Source: a virus | Length of the DNA stretch: 60,775 bases | Direction: 5' to 3' (one strand) | IMG/VR virus record: IMGVR_UViG_3300009702_000028 | Span: 1-60,775 of that record | Translations under genes and position numbers: made by a program | The notes under the pieces: generated by a model | Seen by the model: only the letters and a program-made list of their open reading frames with translations | Database searches by the model: none | Told to the model about the DNA's origin: nothing | Shown here: piece by piece, positions 1 to 8,581 of the stretch | Numbering within the stretch: position 1 is the first letter of the stretch | How the letters are laid out: every line of letters begins with the position of its first letter

Positions 1-300
1 AGGGACATCGCGCAAAAGCAGTTGGTAGCGACATACGAAATCGAGTACAGCGGCGCTGCTGGGGACAACATCGTGTCCGGTAATAAGCACCGGGTTCGAA
101 TCGGTAAGGAAGTCCAGACCACCGAAGTCACCGACATGATGAAATGCCGGACGCTTCTCGACAAGGTAGCTAAGGGGCTGTTCTTGAAATCAGTGAAGGT
201 GTCGATCACCGCGCTGCGAGAGCACCTGACCAAGGCCGAGATCGAAACCATCACTTCAACGTTTGGCACAGGGCGTAGGAACTGCAAAATTGTTAAGTGA
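1..300 (+). CDS. Hypothetical protein, 5' end outside window
   Basis: The reading frame is open from base 1, so the gene probably begins upstream of the window; a TTG at 22 is the first possible internal start. The visible part is about 99 residues, basic, with no motif I recognise. It ends in a GTGA overlap with the next gene, which indicates translational coupling. Its position ahead of primase and ssDNA-binding genes suggests an early gene. Function unknown. Confidence 0.6.
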   Translation, partial: RDIAQKQLVATYEIEYSGAAGDNIVSGNKHRVRIGKEVQTTEVTDMMKCRTLLDKVAKGLFLKSVKVSITALREHLTKAEIETITSTFGTGRRNCKIVK

Positions 301-587
301 GGTACACGGAGGAAGATATCTTGGGCATACGTCAGTCACAGGGGCTGACGTTTGTTCAGATGGATCGATTGCTGAAATGCACACCCGCAGCGGCTAGGTC
401 CATCTATCACGATATCGCCGACCGGTATGACGCTCAGGGTTTGGCGGAAGACTACCCCAAGGCAGTAGGGACAGTGCTTCGTCAGTATCGGGCGGATCTG
501 AAAAAGATCCGACAAACCAATCAACAGCTAAGAGTCGAGATTCAGCGGCTAAGGAGACAACTCAATGCCTACCGACGAGAAGAGTAG
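297..587 (+). CDS. Hypothetical coiled-coil protein
   Basis: This 96-residue protein starts at GTG 297, overlapping the upstream stop by three bases (GTGA). Residues 1-60 are mixed helical and might contain a helix-turn-helix (the stretch around LKCTPAAARSIYHD looks HTH-like, an inference only). Residues 65-96 are rich in Arg, Gln and Leu and should form a coiled coil. Its 3' end overlaps the next gene by 23 bases. No specific family recognised; a small DNA-binding accessory protein is possible. Confidence 0.65.
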   Translation: MRYTEEDILGIRQSQGLTFVQMDRLLKCTPAAARSIYHDIADRYDAQGLAEDYPKAVGTVLRQYRADLKKIRQTNQQLRVEIQRLRRQLNAYRREE

Positions 588-855
588 TCACTATGCGTTG
601 AACGTGCTTGGAGTGGCTTGTGAGGTGAAGGACGTATTGTTTGCAGCGTTGTCCCCGGATGAATATCGGGGATGGCTCAAGGGCAATATCCTGACAGGGG
701 TGATGCGACACGGTAAGAAGGACAAGAAGATCCGTGAATCCGAGAAGCATTGTGTATATAGCCAATGGCTAAGGGAGTTTGAAGAGATTGAAAGCTCCAG
801 GAATCCAACAACTGTTAAACGCGCTCGGCGCGGTAGGCCACCACTCAGGAAGTGA
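565..855 (+). CDS. Hypothetical protein with basic C-terminal tail
   Basis: A 96-residue protein starting at ATG 565 with a good ribosome site (AAGGAG at about 551-556). The C-terminus is strongly basic (RARRGRPPLRK), resembling an AT-hook-like GRP motif, so DNA contact is plausible. It overlaps both the upstream coiled-coil gene and, by about 77 bases, the primase-like gene downstream. No recognised family; the function is inferred only from composition and neighbours. Confidence 0.65.
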   Translation: MPTDEKSSHYALNVLGVACEVKDVLFAALSPDEYRGWLKGNILTGVMRHGKKDKKIRESEKHCVYSQWLREFEEIESSRNPTTVKRARRGRPPLRK

Positions 856-1744
856 GTGGATACGGGGGCCATGTCCTCTTGCTCGTTGGACTCATGCTGG
901 AGGTCATGACATTAACCCGTCTTTCGGTGTTCGGATTTCCACGTCTGAGTCAATTGCTAAATGTTACTCATGTGAGTTCTTAGGTAATCTTGAAGATCTT
1001 GTTATTGAAGTTGCTCAATATAATCGTCGCCACAAGTACATTGAAGGCACACAGATTAAGTTAGCGAGGGAGATTGCTGAGTCTGATGGAGGATTATTCG
1101 ACTTCGTTGGGATCGATTATGACGTGCAGATAGCAAAGACGGTAAAGTTGCTTGAACCTATTCCAATGGACTGGTTTGAGTCGTTCCCCCGAGTGCATTT
1201 GTTTCCTTTAGCTGTGAAATATCTGAAGGGTCGAGGGGTAATGAAGTCACAGATGATTGACTTCAACATTCGTTGGGATCCAAACAAAGAGAGGGTGTGT
1301 TTTCCTGTATTCAATGCTAAGGGGGAACTCAAGGCGTTGCAGGGTAGGACGATATACCCGGACGTTGAGCCTCGGTTCTATATGTACCCTCACAAGAATA
1401 GAGATACTGACGTTTGGTTCAATGAGAACGAGATGGATTTGGATCGGTCTTTAGTCGTGACGGAAGGTGCATTTGATGCATTGAGCATTGCTAGGTGTTA
1501 TTCGAATGTTGTGGCTGGACTAATGGCGTCTGTGAGTCATGTGAAGATGAGGAAGCTTTGGGACGCTACGCATATCGTGACGTGGTATGACTCAGGGAAG
1601 GGTGGAAACGAAGCCCGTGAAAAGATGACCAACATGGGGGTCTATAAAGGGATCCCAGTTACGCATATCGTCCCTGATACAGATGCAGGGGATCAGTCTG
1701 AGGATGAAGTGCAAAGTGCGCTTGACAAAACTATATTATTGTAA
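779..1744 (+). CDS. DnaG-like primase (zinc finger + TOPRIM)
   Basis: This 321-residue protein probably makes primers or supports the replisome. It has an N-terminal CHC2-type zinc finger (C32, H39, C62, C65 in CPLA...CYSC) and a C-terminal TOPRIM-like region with VTEGAFDAL (Glu229 as the conserved acidic residue) and a later WYDSG motif. There is no helicase domain, unlike T7 gp4. Start choice is uncertain: TTG 779 lies only one base from the Shine-Dalgarno sequence, so TTG 788 may be the real start. The last codons (LDKT) are encoded by a TTGACAAAACT promoter element at 1722. Confidence 0.8.
   Translation: MKRLKAPGIQQLLNALGAVGHHSGSEWIRGPCPLARWTHAGGHDINPSFGVRISTSESIAKCYSCEFLGNLEDLVIEVAQYNRRHKYIEGTQIKLAREIAESDGGLFDFVGIDYDVQIAKTVKLLEPIPMDWFESFPRVHLFPLAVKYLKGRGVMKSQMIDFNIRWDPNKERVCFPVFNAKGELKALQGRTIYPDVEPRFYMYPHKNRDTDVWFNENEMDLDRSLVVTEGAFDALSIARCYSNVVAGLMASVSHVKMRKLWDATHIVTWYDSGKGGNEAREKMTNMGVYKGIPVTHIVPDTDAGDQSEDEVQSALDKTILL
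1722..1732 (+). promoter_or_regulatory. TTGACAAAACT promoter element (1)
   Basis: Exact copy of the recurrent -35 motif TTGACAAAACT, here inside the last codons of the primase gene and about 67 bases before the ssDNA-binding protein gene. No convincing -10 hexamer is seen 16-17 bases downstream, so activity is less certain than for the copies at 23807 and 25635. Confidence 0.5.
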
Positions 1745-1798
1745 GAAGTTGAAGTTGCCCAAGGGGCCGTATCAAAACCAATAGACCAGGAGTATCAG

Positions 1799-2521
1799 AT
1801 GGCAATTACCGTGAAAGCTAAAGCATCCGTGTCTTCCACAAAGTTGAAATCCAAGACATCTTGGATGAAGAGGGGAAAGGAGGCTGCTGAGGTAGTAGCT
1901 CAAGAAGATGCGCGGGCCGCGCAACGTGGTTCAGGTGCATATTACTTTTACCTGAAGGCAGGTGAAGACCGAGAAGTCACGTTCCTAGATGGTGACCTTG
2001 TGCCCGAAGATGGGTCCTTGGATATTCCCATGTTTTGGGAGCATGGTATCAAGATTGCGGGTAAGTGGACCCGTATACCATGTTTGGAGCAGTTCGATGA
2101 ATCATGCCCTTTATGTGAGGGGGGTAATCACCCTTATTACATCGGGTTGCTCACCGTTATCGATCATACGTCCCACGAGGGGAAAGACGGTAAGATATAC
2201 AAGGACCAGCGCAAACTTTACGCTTGTAAACGCATCACTTACCGACAGCTTCAGAAGATTGCCGGTAAGAAAGAGGGTTTAGCCGGGTGTAGGTTTGAGA
2301 TTTCCCGCAGTAATGATCGTGTCGCAAGTGTTGGTGACATGTTCGACTTCGAGTCCAAAAACGATGTCAAAGCTGTGATGGAAAAGTACGAAGTTGAGCC
2401 CTTCGATTATGAAGAGTCCATCCAGAAGACGCCGGCAGAAACCCTTAGAAAGATGGGTTTTGGTATCGAGGCGGTGGGGTCAGAGAAGGGCGTAGAAGAA
2501 GCGGTGGAAGACGAATTATAG
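1799..2521 (+). CDS. Single-stranded DNA-binding protein, gp32-like (putative)
   Basis: A 240-residue protein with a basic N-terminus, a central Cys-containing segment (CPLCEGG, with another Cys nearby) suggestive of a zinc site, and an acidic C-terminal tail (EEAVEDEL). Acidic tails are typical of ssDNA-binding proteins that recruit replisome partners. Position between primase and helicase fits. The family call rests on architecture and context. Start ATG 1799 has an AGGAG site just upstream, and a TTGACAAAACT element precedes the gene. Confidence 0.6.
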   Translation: MAITVKAKASVSSTKLKSKTSWMKRGKEAAEVVAQEDARAAQRGSGAYYFYLKAGEDREVTFLDGDLVPEDGSLDIPMFWEHGIKIAGKWTRIPCLEQFDESCPLCEGGNHPYYIGLLTVIDHTSHEGKDGKIYKDQRKLYACKRITYRQLQKIAGKKEGLAGCRFEISRSNDRVASVGDMFDFESKNDVKAVMEKYEVEPFDYEESIQKTPAETLRKMGFGIEAVGSEKGVEEAVEDEL

Positions 2522-2639
2522 TTTTCCCCGATAAGAGATAGGTCAAGGTCAGCTTAATGTCATGCGTGAAGGGTTAATATCCTCACGGCGTGTTTTCCAG
2601 TGCGTCGGCTGTTAACGGGGGGCTTTTCATGGAGGATTT

Positions 2640-3935
2640 ATGAAAGCGATTATGACTAAAGCTGGAACGTTGTTTCCGTACTCCGAAGGACTTAGGAAAA
2701 AGTACACGTACGCGCCTAAGTTTGATGATCAGGAGTTGATTCATAATTATTGGGTACCGGATGGGAAGAAGTTTATCTGGTTACCCCGTAATGTGAATCC
2801 TATTGCGGAGGATGACCAGCGGTCGTGGGGCCAGCAGGTTGAGTATCAAGACTTGTTCAAGCCCCGAAATAAAGAGCAGTTGGATGTCGTGGAGAAAGCC
2901 CATAACCTTTTGCTCAATGAAGAGTCGTTCATCATTCAAGCTCCAACAGGGTTTGGTAAGACGTACGTTGGGGCTACGCTCATAGCGAAGATGGGATTGA
3001 CGGCTCTCGTTGTGGTGACCAAGGAGGATATTAAGAATCAGTGGGTTCAGGCTCTCACGGACGTATTGGGGCTTGCTAAGAGTGACATCGCAATCATTCA
3101 AGGAGACAGGTTTAACATCTCTCACAAGCCTGTAGCCCTAGGTATGATTCAATCAATGAGCAAGTGGGATAGATATCCGAGTTGGGTCTATGCACATCAT
3201 GGCCTATTGATGGTTGATGAGGTTCACAGGATGGGAGCAGAGCACTTTGCGAACCTTGCCTGGCAGCATCGGGGGGCAGTACGCATAGGTCTGTCTGCAA
3301 CGCCTAAGAGAGTGGATGGAAGGGATATAGTATTCCGTCAGCACATTGGTCCTGTTCGCGTTGTAGCTGAGACGTTGCCTATGATTCCGAAGGTGTTGTA
3401 CATCAAGACTGGGTTCATGATTCCTGCGGTGGAGCATAGGCCAGGGCGTATCGGGCATATCGTGCGGATGATGGCTGGGAACAATGTAAGGAATGCGCGT
3501 ATTGCTTCTCTTGCTGCGTTGGTACGTAATAAGGGTCGTAACGTCGTAGTTTTTAGTGATCAACTCAAACATCTTGACAGAATATCAGCGATGCTCAAGA
3601 AAGAGTTTGATGTCCCTTCTGTTGACATAGGTAAGTACGTGGGGGGTATGACTGCTGCGGAGAGAGAGAAGGCTATATATCGTCCAATTGTTCTTGCTAC
3701 TTATGCAATGGCATCGGAAGCGACTGATGTTCCGTGGTGGGATACTTGTATCCTTGGTACTCCGAAAAGCAATGTACAACAGATTGTTGGGCGTATTCTC
3801 CGGCAGTACCCAGACAAGAAAGAGCCTGTTGTTTTTGATCTGGTAGATGGTGGCAGTAAGATCATTATGGGGTATCAACGCAAACGTGATAGGTGGTATA
3901 CGTCCATTGGAGCCAAGAGGCTAAAGATTGCTTGA
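2640..3935 (+). CDS. Superfamily 2 DNA helicase
   Basis: This 431-residue ATP-dependent helicase has Walker A at residues 101-108 (APTGFGKT), the DEVH box at 193-196, motif III SAT at 219-221, and a motif VI-like QIVGRILRQ near residue 380. This RecG/UvsW/RAD25-like SF2 arrangement usually serves replication-fork remodelling or recombination-dependent replication. The start ATG 2640 has a strong GGAGG site. The stop codon TGA lies within the next TTGACAAAACT element, so the end of this gene and the promoter of the next unit are fused. Confidence 0.85.
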   Translation: MKAIMTKAGTLFPYSEGLRKKYTYAPKFDDQELIHNYWVPDGKKFIWLPRNVNPIAEDDQRSWGQQVEYQDLFKPRNKEQLDVVEKAHNLLLNEESFIIQAPTGFGKTYVGATLIAKMGLTALVVVTKEDIKNQWVQALTDVLGLAKSDIAIIQGDRFNISHKPVALGMIQSMSKWDRYPSWVYAHHGLLMVDEVHRMGAEHFANLAWQHRGAVRIGLSATPKRVDGRDIVFRQHIGPVRVVAETLPMIPKVLYIKTGFMIPAVEHRPGRIGHIVRMMAGNNVRNARIASLAALVRNKGRNVVVFSDQLKHLDRISAMLKKEFDVPSVDIGKYVGGMTAAEREKAIYRPIVLATYAMASEATDVPWWDTCILGTPKSNVQQIVGRILRQYPDKKEPVVFDLVDGGSKIIMGYQRKRDRWYTSIGAKRLKIA

Positions 3936-3942
3936 CAAAACT
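3932..3942 (+). promoter_or_regulatory. TTGACAAAACT promoter element (2)
   Basis: Exact copy of the motif; the TGA stop of the helicase gene (3933-3935) lies within it. It precedes the RecA operon by 54 bases. The -10 region is weak (GAAGAT at a 17-base spacing). Confidence 0.55.
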
Positions 3943-3995
3943 TATTAAATAAGTGAAGATGTCTACCCATGGTGGTCTCCATGGAAATGATTTGA

Positions 3996-4187
3996 ATGGC
4001 TATAGATAAAGACAAAAAGAGGTTAACTTTTACTAGGTGGTATGCAAACCATCGAGAGGAGTATAACGAACAGCGTAGGCGTCGGTATCAAGACGATCAT
4101 GATTACCGTGAGAAGCAACGTAAGAATGCTCGTGAGTACAAGAGAAAGCAGAGAGCGAAACAAAATGGCGGTGACGATAAAAGGTAA
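3996..4187 (+). CDS. Small highly charged protein
   Basis: A 63-residue, strongly basic protein dominated by Arg, Lys, Glu and Gln, expected to be one long helix. It is the first gene after promoter element 2, starting at ATG 3996 with only a weak ribosome site. Its end overlaps the next gene by 23 bases. The composition suggests nucleic-acid binding, but no family is recognised. Confidence 0.55.
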   Translation: MAIDKDKKRLTFTRWYANHREEYNEQRRRRYQDDHDYREKQRKNAREYKRKQRAKQNGGDDKR

Positions 4188-4485
4188 GCCAGCGACTAAG
4201 GCTGAAAAAGTAACTGTTAAGGACAATCACAGTGGGGTCGAAAAGACCCTATATGAAATGTCTATTAATGGGTCCCCAGAAGTGGCTAATGCACCTATGG
4301 CCACTGTTGGATTTTCGGCAGGGCTCACTAAAAACCTGGGTAACTATTCGTCTGCTCGGGTTGATGTTTCTCTTACTATCCCATGCACCACTGGGACTAT
4401 TGACAATACGTTTCAAGAGGTAGTTGAGTGGGTTAATGCACGTATGGAAGAGATAATTGAAGACCAGTTGGGTAGTGAGGAATGA
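4165..4485 (+). CDS. Conserved-looking hypothetical protein upstream of recA
   Basis: A 106-residue protein; ATG 4165 is preferred over upstream in-frame codons because the upstream portion only shadows the preceding gene. The middle (FSAGLTKNLGNYSSARVDVS) reads as beta strands, and the C-terminus is an acidic helix. An ATGA overlap with the recombinase suggests coupled translation, so it may be an accessory to recombination. Function unknown. Confidence 0.6.
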   Translation: MAVTIKGKPATKAEKVTVKDNHSGVEKTLYEMSINGSPEVANAPMATVGFSAGLTKNLGNYSSARVDVSLTIPCTTGTIDNTFQEVVEWVNARMEEIIEDQLGSEE

Positions 4486-5519
4486 GTGGTCTTCGTGATG
4501 TAGTTGAAGTTCTTCAGAAGAGTTATGGAGACGATCTTGTAACGGTTGGTGTTAAACATGACATAGTTCCTCGTTTACCAACTGGAGTTTTTCCTTTCGA
4601 TTTGGCTACTGGTGGTGGGTTTCCTATGGGGAAGCTCAGCATTGTTTATGGGCCTGAGTCTAGTGGTAAGACCAATATGTGTCTTAAGACTATTGCTATG
4701 GCTCAACAACTCTACCCTGATCATGTCTGTGCGTTTATGGACATTGAGAACAGTTTTGATAAGAACTGGGCTGCTGCGCTTGGGGTTGATGTAGAGAAAT
4801 TGGTGTATGTCCGCCCTAATTGGGGGGAGCAAGCTGTAGACATGGCGCACAAGATCATGCAGGCAGGGGATCTGTCTCTTTTAGTGATCGATTCTTTGGC
4901 GTCTCTCATTCCCATCAAGACTGTTGAAGATCAGGCTGACAAAGCTATTGTTGGTGGTAATGCGCAACTCATTCAGAAGTTGATGTATCGTGTGTTGCAT
5001 GACATGTCCACGGCAATGAATGACGGTCGAACTCCAACCGTTATTGCTATTAATCAGGTTCGAATGAAGATTGGCGTGATATATGGGGACCCGGAGAAAA
5101 TGCCAGGGGGTAAGGCTATGGAGCATGCTTCTGGGCTGACTGTACGTATCTGGGGTAAAAACATCATACAAAAAGAAATCCACGATACTGTACCGGCTAA
5201 GAAGCTCACTAAAGTCATCATAAAAAAGCACAAGGTTCCGATTTGTAATCTTGCTGCTGAGTTTGAAATGTTCATGATTCCGCATGATGGTTTTGGGGTT
5301 GGGGAGATATCGGATTGGAATACTTTATCGGCGTACCTCAAGAGCTTGGGTTGGTTAGGTAAAGAGGGGCAGAAGTGGAAGTTGTTGGATACTGAGTTTT
5401 CTACCATTAAAGGGATACGTCAGTATTTGTTTGAACATCCCAATGTGGATCATAACTTGCGTCAGCGGGTAATCACGGAGGAACTAGAGAAGATCTATAA
5501 AGGGAAGATTGCTAAGTGA
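4482..5519 (+). CDS. RecA-like recombinase
   Basis: A 345-residue strand-exchange ATPase. Walker A is GPESSGKT (residues 57-64), Walker B is LLVIDSLASL, and the loop and core segments (INQVRMKIG, PGGKAMEHAS) match the RecA/UvsX family. Length is typical for RecA. It should pair strands during recombination-dependent replication, working with the nearby ssDNA-binding protein, helicase, nucleases and RuvC-like resolvase. Start ATG 4482 overlaps the upstream stop (ATGA) and the 3' end overlaps the next gene (GTGA). Confidence 0.92.
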   Translation: MSGLRDVVEVLQKSYGDDLVTVGVKHDIVPRLPTGVFPFDLATGGGFPMGKLSIVYGPESSGKTNMCLKTIAMAQQLYPDHVCAFMDIENSFDKNWAAALGVDVEKLVYVRPNWGEQAVDMAHKIMQAGDLSLLVIDSLASLIPIKTVEDQADKAIVGGNAQLIQKLMYRVLHDMSTAMNDGRTPTVIAINQVRMKIGVIYGDPEKMPGGKAMEHASGLTVRIWGKNIIQKEIHDTVPAKKLTKVIIKKHKVPICNLAAEFEMFMIPHDGFGVGEISDWNTLSAYLKSLGWLGKEGQKWKLLDTEFSTIKGIRQYLFEHPNVDHNLRQRVITEELEKIYKGKIAK

Positions 5520-5848
5520 AGAGTCCAGGCCAGCTCGCTGAATTACGTACTGCTGCACGTATTGGGGCTCAACTTACTCCTGCGTCTGGGGCGCTTGCAG
5601 GGGCGAAGGGTGATATGCATATTGATCGTCTCAAGGTTGAGAACAAGTCAACCGTTGGTAAGGCGATTAATATCAAGGCTGAGTGGTTGGTTAAGATTGA
5701 AGGAGAGGCTAGAGAGGTTGGAATGGTTCCAGCCTTGGCGTTTCAGTTTACTCATGCAGACGGGCGACCACGTATGACGCCTTATGTTTGTATTCCTGAG
5801 TGGCTGTTCGTGGAGTTAGTAGATGTCTACAGAAAAACCCAAGACTAA
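5516..5848 (+). CDS. PD-(D/E)XK family nuclease, resolvase-like (putative)
   Basis: A 110-residue protein starting at GTG 5516, overlapping the recA stop. It carries GD followed about ten residues later by VENKS, the D...ExK pattern of small PD-(D/E)XK enzymes such as archaeal-type Holliday junction resolvases; the segment IKAEWLVKIEGEA is also common in these phage proteins. It sits between RecA and a Cas4-like nuclease. Its catalytic role is inferred from the motif, not proven. Confidence 0.55.
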   Translation: MKSPGQLAELRTAARIGAQLTPASGALAGAKGDMHIDRLKVENKSTVGKAINIKAEWLVKIEGEAREVGMVPALAFQFTHADGRPRMTPYVCIPEWLFVELVDVYRKTQD

Positions 5849-6752
5849 ACTGACTTGGATGAAGAAGGCTAAGGATGCAGTAGGTGTTGTGTCTTTGGTT
5901 TCTGAACTCCATGATAGATTGGGTATGTTCGAAGAAGCTAGGTCTCATGAGTATGTTCATATTTCCGATATGACCAATGATGAACAGGAGTTCTGTCCCC
6001 GTGAGTTCTGTCTTGCACAACACACAGATACCAAACGTAAGGGTAGATTTGTTAATCCGTCTTTACGTGTGACGTTTGATGTGGGTAATGCTATGCATGA
6101 CCTCGCTCGCGAGGTGTGGTTTAGAGACTTAGCGGTGGGTGATTGGGAATGCCCAAGATGTGGATACATTTATAAATTTTCACGTTATCCCAAGGCGTTG
6201 TGTAAAGGGTGTGGGGGTTTTGTTGATCGATATTCCTATGAAGAGATTCAGTTGAAAGATCCTTTCACTGGGGTGAGTGGTTCCTTGGATTTATTGATTC
6301 AATTTCAGACTGTGAAGAAGTTGGTTTTGGTTGAAGTCAAATCAATAGACAAGGATTATTTCAAGGCGTTGAAGGGGCCGAAGGCTGAGCATAGAGCACG
6401 GGTAGTGAGCTATTTGCAACTGGTTGCACGCGCAGAAGATGAGCGGGCTGATCAAATTAATCAGGACTACGGGTATGTCCTGTATGTCAGTAAAAGCTAT
6501 GGGTTTAAGGATGAGACGTTAGCGAAACAGGGGTTGCGGGACCGTACTACACCGTTCAGAGAATATAGGGTTGAGGCAGATGATTCAGAGCATTATCAAA
6601 AGCTCTGGTCGAGAGCCGCTAAGGTCAAGCAATATAAGAAATCAGGGACCATACCATTAGGTATTTGCAAAGCTTTGACAGATGCTCGTGCGAATCAGTG
6701 TGGTTTGGTCCAAGCGTGCTTCTCGGAGAAATATGGTGGCCCTAAGAATTGA
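5823..6752 (+). CDS. Cas4/RecB-like PD-(D/E)XK exonuclease
   Basis: A 309-residue nuclease with a RecB/Cas4-type core: Asp156 (GSLDLL) and E171-x-K173 (VEVKS), followed by a SYLQL helix. There are two CxxC pairs of a zinc ribbon (CPRCG, CKGCG), plus N-terminal FCPREFC and C-terminal Cys residues that could bind an iron-sulfur cluster as in Cas4 or AddB. It probably resects DNA for RecA-mediated recombination. No CRISPR locus accompanies it. A TGCAACTGGTTGCA site lies inside the gene at 6415. Confidence 0.75.
   Translation: MSTEKPKTKLTWMKKAKDAVGVVSLVSELHDRLGMFEEARSHEYVHISDMTNDEQEFCPREFCLAQHTDTKRKGRFVNPSLRVTFDVGNAMHDLAREVWFRDLAVGDWECPRCGYIYKFSRYPKALCKGCGGFVDRYSYEEIQLKDPFTGVSGSLDLLIQFQTVKKLVLVEVKSIDKDYFKALKGPKAEHRARVVSYLQLVARAEDERADQINQDYGYVLYVSKSYGFKDETLAKQGLRDRTTPFREYRVEADDSEHYQKLWSRAAKVKQYKKSGTIPLGICKALTDARANQCGLVQACFSEKYGGPKN
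6415..6428. repeat. Palindrome site 1 (TGCAACTGGTTGCA)
   Basis: One-base variant of the 14-bp palindrome, inside the Cas4-like nuclease gene, where it encodes LQLVA. It is the earliest copy in the window. Confidence 0.75.
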
Positions 6753-7611
6753 TCAGAAAATAGTTAGTGTGGTTATTAAGAAAGAGGAAGAGACCCCGGA
6801 ACCTGAACCGGTGGTTGAGGAGTTTGTACCAATGAAGAGACCCCAGAGCGTAGAGGGTAGAACGTACAAGGTAGCTGCCCCTGAGGCGTATGAAGAAGCT
6901 ATTTACGTGACCATCAATGATATAGAAACCAAATATGGTGTTCGTCCTTTTGAGATGTTCATCATGTCAAGGGTGATGGAGTCGTATCAGTGGATCACGT
7001 TATGCACGAGACTCGTTTCTGCCATCTTCCGCCAGCAGTGCGAAGCGCAGAACTACAATCCGTTCATAGTCGCTGAGTTTTTGCAGACATTTGATCCAGG
7101 TAAGCAGTATTGGTCGCCTACCTATAAAGGTCAGCACATGAAATCGGTGGTGCAAGAAATCGGTTTTATTCTGCGTGAGCACTTTGAAGACTTGGAGTTG
7201 ATTGAGCGCCGTAAGCGGGTACAGAAACAAGAAGATCCACCAGTTGTTGAAGTTGTAGACGAGCCTATCGATGAGCAGGTCAGGAAGGTGGCGCATGATC
7301 CTGAGTCTCAGGTTCAGGGGGGGGTTGCATCAGAGGAAGATTTGACCGGCACTGAGGAGCTTGTTCAAGGTATGAATGCATCAAAGGCAACGGGTGATAA
7401 TGACCTAAGTCACTTAGATGAGCAGGAAGGCTACGTAGTCAGGGAGCCTCATCCTATAATGTTCGACATTGAGGGAGGGAGAGCCGCAATCGATGCAGGT
7501 ATGGATATTCTAGATAGTACCAAGGCATGTCCAGATTGTCAGGGGACCAAGTGGATGATGATGGGTGGTTGTCCAGTGTGTATTGACTGTGGGTATAGCC
7601 GTTGTGGTTAG
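6733..7611 (+). CDS. Hypothetical protein with C-terminal zinc ribbon
   Basis: A 292-residue protein. ATG 6733 is chosen for its GGAGAA ribosome site; longer in-frame extensions only overlap the nuclease gene. A Pro/Glu-rich linker (residues about 17-33) leads into a helical domain, then an acidic linker, and it ends with four Cys pairs (CPDC, CPVC, CGYSRCG). That ending resembles the C-terminal zinc module of class II ribonucleotide reductases, but no reductase domain is present. Function unknown; nucleic-acid or protein binding is likely. Confidence 0.65.
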   Translation: MVALRIDQKIVSVVIKKEEETPEPEPVVEEFVPMKRPQSVEGRTYKVAAPEAYEEAIYVTINDIETKYGVRPFEMFIMSRVMESYQWITLCTRLVSAIFRQQCEAQNYNPFIVAEFLQTFDPGKQYWSPTYKGQHMKSVVQEIGFILREHFEDLELIERRKRVQKQEDPPVVEVVDEPIDEQVRKVAHDPESQVQGGVASEEDLTGTEELVQGMNASKATGDNDLSHLDEQEGYVVREPHPIMFDIEGGRAAIDAGMDILDSTKACPDCQGTKWMMMGGCPVCIDCGYSRCG

Positions 7612-7631
7612 GTGTAATTGCGGGGATAGAG

Positions 7632-7994
7632 ATGAACTTAAATGAGTATGCGGCCCTATGCCATCAAACGGCAGTGGACGGAGGTTGGTGGAACGACTTA
7701 CAGACCGGTGAATCTTTGGTGGGTGTGCGTAATCGTTCAGAAATGATGATGCTCATGGTCTCTGAGATTGCTGAAGCGATGGAAGGGTTGCGTAAAGACA
7801 AGATGGATGACCACCTTCCATATCGTAAAATGGAAGAGGTTGAGTTGGTGGATCTGCTCATCCGAGTATTCGATTACGCGGGTGCATATGGACTCGATCT
7901 AGAAGGAGCCTTTCGCGAGAAGCTGGTCTACAACATGCAGCGTGCAGATCATAAACCCGCTAATCGGCGTAAGAGTGGGGGAAAGGCATTCTGA
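7632..7994 (+). CDS. MazG-like nucleotide pyrophosphohydrolase (putative)
   Basis: A 120-residue all-helical protein with the MazG-type pattern SEIAEAMEGLRKD followed by EEVELVDLLIRVFDYA, which supplies the acidic residues that bind Mg-NTP. Phage MazG-like enzymes are thought to hydrolyse non-canonical nucleotides or modulate alarmone pools. The start is ATG 7632. Its stop overlaps the start of the RuvC-like gene, placing it in the recombination operon. Confidence 0.7.
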   Translation: MNLNEYAALCHQTAVDGGWWNDLQTGESLVGVRNRSEMMMLMVSEIAEAMEGLRKDKMDDHLPYRKMEEVELVDLLIRVFDYAGAYGLDLEGAFREKLVYNMQRADHKPANRRKSGGKAF

Positions 7995-8536
7995 TGTATA
8001 CATCACTAGGGATCGATGTATCGACTAAGACTGGGATTGTGGTTGCGGTTCCGGGTAGTTCTAAGGTCCCTGAGGTTTTGCATAAGGATGAAGCCAATTA
8101 CCCCAAGAAGAAGGGGATGGAGCGCGCAGGATTAATTGCTTCTCGGGTGATGCATGCGGTGAACCAGTATGACCCGAACCAGATTTTCATAGAGGGCTAT
8201 TCTTTTGCTTCCAAGGGGTCTAGCCTAACTACCCTTGTAGAGATTGGGACTGTTATTAGGTACTTCCTTTGGCAGTATCAAAAAGGCTATATTGAGGTTG
8301 CCCCTACAAGTTTGAAGAAGTTTGTTACGGGCCGTGGGAACGTCAAGAAAGATATCATGGCGTTAGAGACGTACAAGCGTTGGGGGCTGGAGTTTGCAAC
8401 TGATAATATCACTGATGCGTTCGGTCTTGCAGCCTTCGGTCTGGCCATGGAGGGATACTTAGAAATGCCTAAGGTCAACATGTCCCCAGTGCAACTAGTT
8501 GCAAAAACACTTGACAAAACTATTACAAGCAATTAG
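7994..8536 (+). CDS. RuvC-like Holliday junction resolvase
   Basis: A 180-residue RNase H-fold nuclease: Asp8 in GIDVSTKTG, Glu67 in IFIEGY, and a C-terminal TDAFGLAA supply the acidic active-site residues of the RuvC family. It should cut branched DNA before packaging. The C-terminal residues (VQLVAK, then LDKT) are encoded by a palindrome site and a TTGACAAAACT promoter lying inside the gene end, so the tail sequence may be set by regulatory need rather than protein function. Confidence 0.75.
   Translation: MYTSLGIDVSTKTGIVVAVPGSSKVPEVLHKDEANYPKKKGMERAGLIASRVMHAVNQYDPNQIFIEGYSFASKGSSLTTLVEIGTVIRYFLWQYQKGYIEVAPTSLKKFVTGRGNVKKDIMALETYKRWGLEFATDNITDAFGLAAFGLAMEGYLEMPKVNMSPVQLVAKTLDKTITSN
8490..8503. 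repeat. Palindrome site 2 (TGCAACTAGTTGCA)
   Basis: Exact 14-bp palindrome, seven bases upstream of promoter element 3, within the end of the RuvC-like gene (encodes VQLVA). The same palindrome-7 bases-promoter layout recurs at 18500. Confidence 0.85.
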
Positions 8537-8539
8537 GAT
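8511..8539 (+). promoter_or_regulatory. TTGACAAAACT promoter (3)
   Basis: Exact TTGACAAAACT at 8511-8521 with a plausible -10 TAGGAT at 8534-8539 (17-base spacing). It precedes the gene at 8582. A palindrome lies directly upstream, in a position suited to an activator or an adjacent operator. Confidence 0.65.
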
Positions 8540-8581
8540 TAGATCGCTAGTAATGATCTGATCTGGATAGGAGATAAAGCA

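Noticed and set aside
5823-6752. Cas4-like nuclease as evidence of a CRISPR-Cas system
   Set aside because: No cas1/cas2 or repeat array; phage Cas4-like proteins commonly work in recombination.
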